Shown here one piece after another: positions 12,101 to 20,509 of a stretch of 64,000 nucleotides of DNA. The DNA comes from Artemisia argyi. Lineage: Eukaryota; Streptophyta; Magnoliopsida; Asterales; Asteraceae. The stretch is taken from the NCBI GenBank assembly GCA_030686995.1, contig CM060697.1, positions 99,462,147-99,526,146 of the forward strand, written 5' to 3'. The notes under the pieces were generated by a model. That model was given only the letters and a program-made list of their open reading frames with translations, was not told the DNA's origin and did not search any database. How positions within the stretch are numbered: the stretch's first letter is position 1; every line of letters begins with the position of its first letter. The translations under genes were made by a program, and so were the position numbers.

Positions 12101-12112
12101 GGGGTTGTTACA
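9112..12112 (+). repeat. 3' LTR of the LARD-like element
   Basis: 3001 bp, a direct copy of 5429-8425. Differences include a longer G run near 9750, a T/A change in the AACTAG/AACTTG stretch, and scattered single bases. It is followed by the target duplication GTAAG. Confidence 0.9.
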
Positions 12113-12408
12113 GTAAGATGGGTGGACATAGGTTCTTGTGTAGGAAGTGGTGATGATACTTGTGGTGACAAGTGTGAGTTGATGTAGTCATTGATTGATG
12201 AAGTTGAGGGTATGGAGGATGAAGAAGTTCCATGAGTGGAAGGTGTTTTAGATGGTGCATTGGGTGCACTTGGGGATGAGCATTTGGGTGGAGGTGATGG
12301 GGTTTTATCTTCTTCATTTGTTAAGTCAATGAATAGTTGTTTTGGGGGGATGACCACAAGCTTTTGTTTCTTGGAGGCTTTGGAGTGTGAGGTGCTTGGT
12401 GGAGTCAT
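12113..12408 (-). pseudogene. 5' half of a retroelement accessory ORF, split by insertion
   Basis: The minus-strand frame starts MTPPSTSHSKASKKQK at 12408, continues through FIDLTNEED and a Ser/Pro/Thr-rich low-complexity segment, and runs into the LTR of the inserted element at 12112. The remaining half is at 5126-5423 in the same frame. A basic KASKKQK stretch followed by acidic NEED is visible; no enzymatic domain is recognised. A TATA-like box (12456-12466, minus) and a GC-rich palindrome (12603-12688) lie upstream, so the ORF may once have had its own promoter. The start is chosen because it is the first ATG of the frame. Confidence 0.6.
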
Positions 12409-12455
12409 GATGATTTAGATGATGAATGATGAGAAGAAGAATGATGATTATGGAG

Positions 12456-12466
12456 GGAATTTATAG
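12456..12466 (-). promoter_or_regulatory. Candidate TATA box upstream of the split ORF
   Basis: CTATAAATTCC on the minus strand, about 48 bp before the ATG at 12408. It resembles the CTATAAATACC box in the SIRE-like LTR at 63665-63675. Functional use is inferred. Confidence 0.4.
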
Positions 12467-12602
12467 TATGGAAATGGTTGTTTTAGGTATGTATTTGAAA
12501 TGGTTGAATGAGATGCTAAAATCAGTTGGGTTAAAATGGGAAATGGTAGCTGATACTAGAGAAAGGGTTCACAAGATGCAAAAGAAAACAGTGAACCCAG
12601 TT

Positions 12603-12688
12603 CCAGATGGCCGGTCCCCTTAATTGTATGCCGGCCCCCTTAATTATTAAGGGGGCCGCCTAGGAAATTAAGGGGGCCGCCCATCTGG
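12603..12688. repeat. GC-rich compound palindrome with GCC-box cores
   Basis: The outer arms 12603-12625 and 12666-12688 are reverse complements with two mismatches. Between them is a second palindrome, GGCCCCCTTAAT and ATTAAGGGGGCC, around one base. The arms carry GCCGCC, the core of the AP2/ERF GCC box. This is strikingly GC-rich in an AT-rich window. Related inverted units occur at 63701-63754 and half of one near 4274. Confidence 0.8.
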
Positions 12689-12916
12689 TGTTTTCCCAGA
12701 CGACCAGAAACCCAAAATTTGCAGAATTTGGTGATTTTTCAAGTGTGTTTTTCCAGCAAGCTCTATTAGAAGTATATACTCTAGGAATGATGATATATAA
12801 ACATATATAAATAACCAAATTTTGCATGCAAATTAACATATTATAATCCACATTGAAAAGAAGCATAGCATAACATTAAGATAGTAGCATGATAATAGTT
12901 AGAGTCTAAAAATCAT

Positions 12917-13759
12917 TCAGGAGATAAACAAGAAATAACACAAGTATTTCCGAATTAATCGGACAAATAGCAAACCATACAAGTGTCTAATAGAACCAAA
13001 TAATAAGAAGTAGCAATACGTCAATATTTTATACTTCTTCTTCTTTCCAAGCATCTTCCTAAACATCTTCCCAACGGATTTGAATCCTCCTCGAAGTTCT
13101 TCATGCATTTGTTGTTGACGGTTGATGATGGACGTTTGACGAGTGAAGAGATGCTCATCGGTATGTTCATGAGGAAGAGGAACTTCATACTCGGTATCAT
13201 CAATATCAGAAAGATTTTCAACAAAGGTCGTGGGGGATGGAGTACTAACACGTGAGGTGTTTTCCTCCTCATCATCATCGTCCTCACGATGAGATGTAGA
13301 ACCACGTGGCCTAGAATACAAAGGAGCACGAGAATTTCCTTTGTCACTTCGAGAACGACGAGTACGAACACGAGTAAGTTGGTTCAAAGTAGGAAGGATA
13401 TGAACGTAGTAATCTCGTTGAAGATGTAGGTAATGTTCCATCACATAACGATAGAGTCGTGTGAGGAACATACCATAAGGAAGATTTGCATTTGGGGTGT
13501 TTTTGGCGGACATGATTCGATGAATAAAAAGATAAGCCAAGTTGTATTGCTCTTCAGCAACTACACAATACAACATGTGGGCAATGCTCGCTGTGACATG
13601 ATCACGGTGACCACCCGTACCAAACGCATTCTCGCGAATGAGTTCTTCCCACATTTTCAAATCTTGGCATAACTCTTTGAGGAGGATTTGATTTGCATGA
13701 ATATCGACGTTCTTCGACTTGATTACTCGACTAGTCGTACGACGTTCTAGTTCAAGCAT
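12917..13759 (-). CDS. Retroelement accessory ORF, 280 codons, function unknown
   Basis: An open frame from the ATG at 13759 to a stop at 12917. The N-terminal two thirds look helical and globular (LCQDLKMWEELIRENAF, then MLYCVVAEEQYNLAYLF, then LPYGMFLTRLYRYVMEHYL). A charged linker follows with an acidic DDDDEEE run, and then a basic region (GKMFRKMLGKKKK). Past that lysine run the frame carries an extra hydrophobic tail that looks like read-through into non-coding DNA. An in-frame stop lies a few codons above the ATG while recognisable protein (KDIRR) continues into it, so the N-terminus is probably truncated near 13775. I recall many such proteins in Asteraceae retroelement predictions; no catalytic motif is visible. 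It lies upstream of the split ORF on the same strand and is probably part of the same SIRE-like element. Confidence 0.6.
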   Translation of the reverse strand: MLELERRTTSRVIKSKNVDIHANQILLKELCQDLKMWEELIRENAFGTGGHRDHVTASIAHMLYCVVAEEQYNLAYLFIHRIMSAKNTPNANLPYGMFLTRLYRYVMEHYLHLQRDYYVHILPTLNQLTRVRTRRSRSDKGNSRAPLYSRPRGSTSHREDDDDEEENTSRVSTPSPTTFVENLSDIDDTEYEVPLPHEHTDEHLFTRQTSIINRQQQMHEELRGGFKSVGKMFRKMLGKKKKYKILTYCYFLLFGSIRHLYGLLFVRLIRKYLCYFLFIS

Positions 13760-15654
13760 TCGACGAATGTCTTTTTATTTATATGCAAGGTTATTGGACA
13801 GATTCCCAATAGCAAGAACAATACAAAAAATGGACACAATGGAGAGACTGATGGAGAACCACCAACATAATGTGATAGTAGCGGTGGTGAGTAACCGTAG
13901 GCCACTAAACAAATCAGAAGGCATAACAAGGTATCACATTCATATTTCAATGTTCAAGCTGAACTTGGAAAGCTTTGAAAAATAGCTTTGAGTCCAATAT
14001 GATAGAACATAAGGTTATCAACTTGGGGTTCAGAACTGGTCGAATGGGTCAAAAGTGACAATTTTCAGAAAAACATGAGTTTGATAGAAAGCCATAAACT
14101 CTGAGTTCCTTATGATAAATAAGACTAAATTGACCATTCTGGATGTGTATATAGGTTTGGTCAATAGTTAACCAGTTATACATCGATAACATAGTGGCAT
14201 TGGGTGTACACCATCTCTATTAAACAAGACAAAAAGTCAAATCTTAAATGATAACCGAAGACATAAAACACATAATAATCTTAAACATAGTTTGCTAGAT
14301 CGAATTGCTAATACTCATATGTAAGGCTCTCTTTCCATGTGTACTGTTACCATACGTAAAGATAGAAAACAACTACACATTATCTTTGATGGTGGAATCC
14401 GTTGAACTTTCACAGCCAAATTGGTTAATTATGACATGATCATTGGGATATTTTGGCTGCTTATTAATTATGTCATTTTGAAAACTAAAGAAACAAGTGT
14501 TGCTTAAATGGATGTTAATTCATGAAATGGATTATTAATTGCAGATGTTAATTACTGTCCATTGTGCTTAACTAGATACAATTGTTAATAATTAATAAAA
14601 TATCATAGAAACTAACATAAAGAAGATGATAGTCATGATACAAAATATACTGAAAAAGATAGTGTTGATGCTATAAGAACATAGAAACTGGACTACATTG
14701 ACCATGATGCTTATTAGACTTTTAATATATGAGAAAATACACTTTTTTATGATAGCAAATTGTGAAAGAATAATGAGCTTATTAATGGTTCGATGTACAG
14801 CTTAATTGGATGTGTAAATTATGACATGATCATTGGGATCACTATGAGAGAAAATTTTGTATTACAATTAAAGAAAAAGAAGCTCATCGATTGGAAATTG
14901 ATCTTGTAGGTATTTTTCTTCATCTCTCTGAGTCAACACTTTGACTCATCACAATAATGGCCAATCAAACATGTATCCATCTCATCTATCCATATATCTT
15001 TCGTATCTAAACTAGCCACCCAAAATTTAAAGCTATATAATAACATGTAGCGTGCCTAAATCTTTACTACTTTCTTAAATGATCCAACTACTGCAATATA
15101 ATTGTGCATTGATTATAATAATATGAATTTGGGAAATTCAGCTTTGACAAAAGTGGCTTATTGCTCAGTATTTGGACCCTTTTATATCAGTCTATGTCAC
15201 GTTAGTTTGTTATTATGCCATATGGACCTCAACATATTTACTTGAATTAAATTTCAAGACTTAACTTCATCAAAATGTTAAATTTACCGCCTTTTCCCTT
15301 TCGTTTACTTGCTAATGATTTATTTTGTAACATGTAATCGTAAGTGCTATTTTGTAGCATACATAATGGAATAGGCGCTAATGATTTATATCGGGTAAAG
15401 GTGTAGCTAGACATGAAAACTCATAAAAAATAAGCTAAGAAACTGGTGTGAGCTTACTGAAAATAGGTTATATAAGCTAATAAACTAATAAGCTTAAGCT
15501 ATTCGGCTTTGTCTAGACATGGAAACACACAAAATAGCTTATTATTGCATTTTGCTAATGAAATAAGCTGATTAGCTGCTTACATAAGCTTACCCAACTC
15601 CCTTTGTAATATGAACAGATTGTACCTCTGTAATTTCATATGTGCTTTACGCCT

Positions 15655-15747
15655 TTATGTATGTTTTTGGTATACATACCAATGGATTGTATATGCATTT
15701 TATGTATGTTTTTGGTATACATACCAATGGATTGTATATGCATTTTC
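15655..15747 (+). repeat. 45-bp tandem duplication
   Basis: Two adjacent copies of a 45-bp unit containing TGTTTTTGGTATACATACC and GGATTGTATATGCATTTT. The copies are identical, so the duplication is recent. Confidence 0.85.
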
Positions 15748-16137
15748 TATTAGTAGCTGTGTGGTTTTTGGTAGATAGAGTTGAGGTAAACAGGAAAGAG
15801 CAGAATTGCAAACAAGTATATGTTTTATGGAATCCATGTTTCCTCAAGAAGAGACGGTGGTATTGTCTGATTGTCTCTATATCTTATAAATGACTAAGTA
15901 CAATTAGTATATATTTGTGATAAATGAGCTTCTTTAAAATTCTTTTATTGACAGTGGTTTTATGTTTGGTGAATGTATAATTTGATGACCTAACAGTTAG
16001 TTGTTAGTTTTGTGTAACTACACCAGTATATGATTTTTTTTTAACGAAGCACCATTATATGCTTTCCCTCTGAAAACTTGCATAGGACCTTACATTGCTG
16101 AGCATGAAACTTTTATATTCAAGTTGACTATGGTGAA

Positions 16138-16225
16138 AGCGGTGTTTGGCATTACTTATTTTTAAGTGATTATTGCAGTTTAAATAAGAAAATTTAATAC
16201 GGAGTTTAATCCAAACAACCAAAGT
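16138..16225. mobile_element. MITE-like fragment
   Basis: The segment starts near GGTGTTTGGCATTACTT and ends near AATCCAAACAACC, so its ends are roughly inverted (TGTTTGG / CCAAACA), as in many short hAT-type MITEs. There is no clear 8-bp target duplication. Low confidence. Confidence 0.25.
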
Positions 16226-16379
16226 TGTTTATCATTTTATCTGATGTAGGTTTCTATAAGAGTAACAAATTTTCCACAGTTTGCCCTCCAACCTTTCCTC
16301 TCAAACTCTAAATCAACTTCTAGCTTTGATTAACCAAAGGTGTGTTTTTCGTTTAATGAAAACAAAATCATAAGCTTAA

Positions 16380-16463
16380 CGAGTATCAAGTGAGGCATCG
16401 AGTCAAGACAAATTTGAAGCAGCAAAGAGAAAGCTTCAGGAAGAGTTAAACAAGTGGAAAATG
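16380..16463 (+). pseudogene. Exon-like fragment, unidentified gene
   Basis: A 28-codon open stretch with a charged, heptad-like sequence (KFEAAKRKLQEELNKWKM) that ends exactly at a strong splice donor ATG|GTAAGTG. A TAA lies just upstream. It could be one captured or surviving exon of a coiled-coil protein. I do not recognise the gene. Confidence 0.3.
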
Positions 16464-17194
16464 GTAAGTGTTTCCTTCTTTGGATTACATAAGTAACAAT
16501 TTAGAGATGGCATTTTGATCCATTTACAGATAAACGGGTCAAATTGGGTGATGTTTTATGTCTAACGAGTCTGATAAGTTAGAGTTAACTAATAATCAAA
16601 TAGATTAAAAGAGTCACCTGCTACAATTATTGAACTTTATGGCAGTTTAACTGTGTTTAGGTGAGCTTATTTCAAAAGGATTATTGCTATTTTCAGTGAG
16701 TAAAAAAGCTAATAAGCATAAGCACTCGGACAGGGGCTTTTTGAAAACACGTAGTTAAAATTCAGAGACAGTCTTTTGGGGACAACTCGACCCCACCCTT
16801 TATAACACGTACCAAAAGATTACCTGATTTGTTTCATGTTATTAATCGACTTTAAAATCTAAAATGCTCACAGAAGGTTCCTATAGTGGTTAGAGAAGTA
16901 TGGAAAAGGCTATTGGCACGACATTTCATGAAACTCAGTTGTAACAAGGACGCCGATGACACAAGTTCAAACCATGCCCAACCAGCTACATATTAATGCC
17001 AAGGTGAAACAGATTTGAAATAGTAGATACCAAATGATGGAGAAAGAATTGCTAATGGGTTTAACCTGCTATGATTCTTATTATAGTTATCTCCTACATA
17101 GCCTCGCCTATTCGAGTCACATCTGCTAGATTAGAGAAGATAAAACTTTCTATATACAGAAAGATAAAAGAAAGAGGGAGAGAGAGAGAGAGAG

Positions 17195-17317
17195 ATGGGG
17201 GTCCCAGCGAAAAGAGAGGTTACGATTAATTTGAAAAATGGGAAATGGAATACATTGCAAGAAATATCTGAAGATTACGACAACGAAGATGGTGACTTCA
17301 TGTGGTGGTGTTTCTAG
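17195..17317 (+). CDS. Small ORF of 40 codons, unidentified
   Basis: ATG at 17195 follows a GA-rich run (GAGAGAGAGAGAGAG), which resembles plant 5' leaders. The peptide starts MGVPAKREVTINLKNGKW and ends in acidic and aromatic residues (DYDNEDGDFMWWCF) before TAG. A possible splice donor (CTCTGTAAGTTT) follows near 17378. It may be a first exon or a chance ORF; I recognise no family. Confidence 0.25.
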   Translation: MGVPAKREVTINLKNGKWNTLQEISEDYDNEDGDFMWWCF

Positions 17318-18405
17318 GATGTGGGAAGGGGAGATTCTTAATTGTTTTGATAATCGTCGTTTGTTTCTTCAATCATCTCTGTAAGTTTTCAAAAACGCTT
17401 ATGTAATACTAAATAATAATTTGAGTTAGTTTACCGAAAATGCTCCCTCCAAAAAGTCAGTCTTAGCTTATTTAAACTTTTTTATGAGGCTCTTAAACTA
17501 TAGGATGCCCAAAATATAGAAATCAATTATTGTGAGTTGAAGATAGTGGGTAAGAATGTAAGATAAATAATCATTTTTAAAGTATACATCCAAGCACCAT
17601 TTATATATGTACAGGTATAGGTATGTATGTGTCAATGTTGAATTAATTGGCTCTGGATATTTGGTTCTCCATGTTTTGTTCTAATTTCATAAGGGTTTGT
17701 GTAAACTCTAAAGAATTTACTATTATTATTAGATTAAGTTAAGCAGAGGGATATGAATGGGGAAATGGAGCTTGACAAGGGGATTTTGTCTAATTTGATA
17801 AGGGGTTTGTGTAAAATCCTCTTTTGACTTTTAAAAAGCTAAACTGTAGTTTCTTTTAGTTGTATAAATTGTCATCAAATTTGCAACTCATTTTGATGGT
17901 GACGGTGCACTCCTCCCCATTAAAGTGTTGGGACTAAAGGGTGATCATCTTATGATCGTTGGTGTATTGTTTTCTTAAAAAATGTGTTTGGACTTCAGAA
18001 TTTTGTCAAAAATATGTAGAAATATATACTTCGTATATTCTGTTTGTATTCAGTTTCATTCTCATACATGCATTTTTTTTCAATATTTCATGTTTATATG
18101 GCCTGCAACAAAAAATTATATAAATAGTATTATGGGCAAACTTTCCAAGTGTATGTTGTCTAACCTGTCAATTTTGGCATATCAAACTTTGGAGGTTAAT
18201 TAGTTATGAAAATTAGCAACAATAAGTTCACAAAGTGTCATGCAAGGAGTTATGGCTCTAACATATGGAACAAAGATGTTAATATCGTCATTGTACAATG
18301 ACGATGTTGTGATTTATCTCCCACCAAGCATTGTTGGAAAATGAGCATACAGAAAAAGGAAAAATCCTATGCAAAATTTGTATTTTGATTATTAGATGAA
18401 ATTCT

Positions 18406-18754
18406 ATGTCAGCAGAAGTTCCAAGCAAAGGAGCAATAGTTTAGGTCATCTTGCAATTGCTTAAAGGGTCATCTTTTTAATCTTACCAATTGTGATAACA
18501 TATCTTTGTACATTTTTTTTTATAACCACCATGGTTTATAATGGTCTTTCTTGATTCAATACATGTTAGTGCTGGAACCCATGTCAGCAGAAGTTCCAAG
18601 CAAAGGAGCAATAGTTTGGGTCATCTTGCAATTGCTTAAAGGGTCATCTTTTTAATCTTACCAATTGTGATAACATATCTTTGTACATTTTTTTTATAAC
18701 CAACATGGTTTAGACTGGTCTTTCTTGATTCAATACATGTTAGTGCTGGAACCC
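18406..18754 (+). repeat. 175-bp tandem duplication
   Basis: Two head-to-tail copies (18406-18580 and 18581-18754) starting ATGTCAGCAGAAGTTCC and ending at AGTGCTGGAACCC. They differ by a handful of single bases and one T-run length. Confidence 0.85.
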
Positions 18755-19927
18755 ATGGATAACTTCTCATACTATTTGATGGGTAGTAAGTAAGATGAGC
18801 AAGTTGCAAAATATCTGAGTCACATAATTGTGGTTTCTATTTTTTGATGGATATCCAAAATTAGTCGTCGTTAAGATGAGGAAGTTGCAAAATCATTTTT
18901 TTAATGTCTAAAGATGAGATTGATATTCAAGCAAAAGCAAATAGTAAAGTTGAATTGCAGTTATGTAAATACTAAAAAGCCCATGTATACATGGAGTTAT
19001 AACATAAATAAACATAAATAGTCTTTTAATTTAACTTATGTCAACTTCTTGCTTATGAGGTTAGATAGTGTTTGTAACATTACACTTTTTGTAACAATAT
19101 TTTGAAATGAATAAAGGTAAGTGTTTGCGTGTCTTTTTGGCCACAATAACCCGACCCATCCATAAAATCATATTAACAACTTAACTAAAAATGATCATGA
19201 ACGAAAGCAGTAATGAGACGATAATATTGATTCGGGTTAAGAGTGAGTTTTGCTAAGAAATATATCTACATGGGTGTTCCATATATCTTTGGGGTATGTC
19301 TTAGTCTGGCACGACATCTATCTAGGCTGGATATCTCTGTTTGACGATGATCTTATGTTCACTTTTGCAAAGAACTTGGTGTTAGGATTGTTCCTTACAT
19401 TCGTATTGGGGTTTTCAATCATACATTGGTAAAATATCAATAAAAGTTGACTTTGGGAAGGTAAAATACTTGCGCATATATGTGTAATTACTTGGATGGT
19501 TTGTGAAAAAAGGCTCATAATAAGCATTCAAATTGAAGATGGAGCTTATGGTGTGAAATTTGGTTGGATACAGGTGAAGGCCAATTGGTGAGTTGGGTGA
19601 ACACAACATGGTTACTAGCCACACCATTAATTGGTTTGGCATATCAATCTAGGTCATTGCAATGCTCCCCACTAAATTGTACAGGTAACCATATATTCAT
19701 AAAATATGCTTCTTTGTTTAATACATTGTATATAAAGTTGAAATTATATAAATTTATGAATACGTGCAAGTTCTTCTTTTTATCATGAGGAAGATTGGTA
19801 CAATGTGCCGATATAAGAGAAAAAGAGAGATTCAAAGGGTATTACACTAAACCATCTAATAGTTTATACAAATCTAAAAAATAACATTTTAGTTACATTA
19901 TTCAAAAATTAAAAAATTAAAAAAATA

Positions 19928-19964
<37 letters not shown>

Positions 19965-20182
19965 ACTACGGCCAGAATTTTAAAATTTTAACTAAAAAAA
20001 ATCGTAAGTTTATGAGAATTTTAAGAACACATACTCGAGCTATCTTAATCGTATATCTTTGTTTATAAAATTTCGTATAAAAACTAATTGAAAATAGAAC
20101 CCTGTATAACCACTAACTCCGACATAAAAAAAATTATAACATGAAATTAATAATAATATTTTGTTTAAAATATTAGTAAAAA

Positions 20183-20211
20183 CCCCGCGCGTGCGCGGGC
20201 ATTATATCTAG
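20183..20211 (+). mobile_element. Helitron-like 3' terminus
   Basis: CCCCGCGC and GCGCGGG form a GC-rich hairpin with a two-base loop, followed by ATTATAT and then CTAG, with T next (20212). A hairpin followed about 7-10 bases later by CTRR and inserted before T is the classic Helitron 3' end. The matching 5' TC end was not located, so the body length is unknown; it would lie to the left. Confidence 0.5.
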
Positions 20212-20504
20212 TATTCACTATGATAAACTTCAACGTGACCTCTCATGTTCAAAACATGAGAGGATTTCAAACACTATATATACTAGTTACATAGCTTAGG
20301 TAATAAGCAACTAAATCACAACTTTAATGGGTACTACCCATCTCTACAATTGGAGCCGGCCCATCTAGTCTAATTTGGTCTAATACGTCCTCGCAAGCGA
20401 AGGACGGGGTACGACTTGTAGCTTCTACATAGAAAGAGAAATATGCTTCAGCGAATTGATAATCAAACCAATGTACATACCATATCCTAGTGAAAACAGA
20501 GTAC
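20212..20504. other. Unassigned sequence between Helitron end and gypsy element
   Basis: About 290 bp. A minus-strand frame of 63 codons exists but begins inside the neighbouring LTR and has no recognisable family, so it is not called. A short inverted repeat (CTCTCATG..CATGAGAG, near 20240) is visible. Confidence 0.4.
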
Positions 20505-20509
20505 ATGCC

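Larger units (their letters stand above)
5429..12112 (+). mobile_element. Young non-autonomous LTR element with 3-kb LTRs (LARD-like)
   Basis: Two nearly identical direct repeats (5429-8425 and 9112-12112) start TGTAACAATTCG and end GGTTGTTACA. They flank 686 bp that carry a primer binding site and a polypurine tract but no coding capacity. Both ends are bordered by GTAAG (5424-5428 and 12113-12117). The two LTRs differ by about a dozen substitutions plus small indels over 3 kb by eye, so the insertion is recent. The tail motif ACTTCGGGACGAAGTTCTCC before the 3' LTR is typical of chromovirus (Tekay/Del-type) gypsy elements, so it is probably a derivative mobilised by such an element. It sits inside an ORF of an older element. 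Confidence 0.9.
13776..20182. other. Low-information region without recognised genes
   Basis: About 6.4 kb of AT-rich DNA with no long ORF on either strand. It has short exon-like scraps (16380-16463, 17195-17317), tandem duplications (15655-15747, 18406-18754), a repeated 25-base block (near 14428 and 14815) and MITE-like fragments rich in AATAAGC/GCTTATT. Because a Helitron-like 3' terminus lies at its right edge, part of it may be the body of a Helitron that captured gene pieces. The left boundary of such an element was not found. Confidence 0.4.

Noticed and set aside
5429..12112. Segmental tandem duplication as an explanation for the 3-kb repeats
   Set aside because: TG..CA ends, primer site, polypurine tract and a perfect 5-bp target duplication identify LTRs instead.
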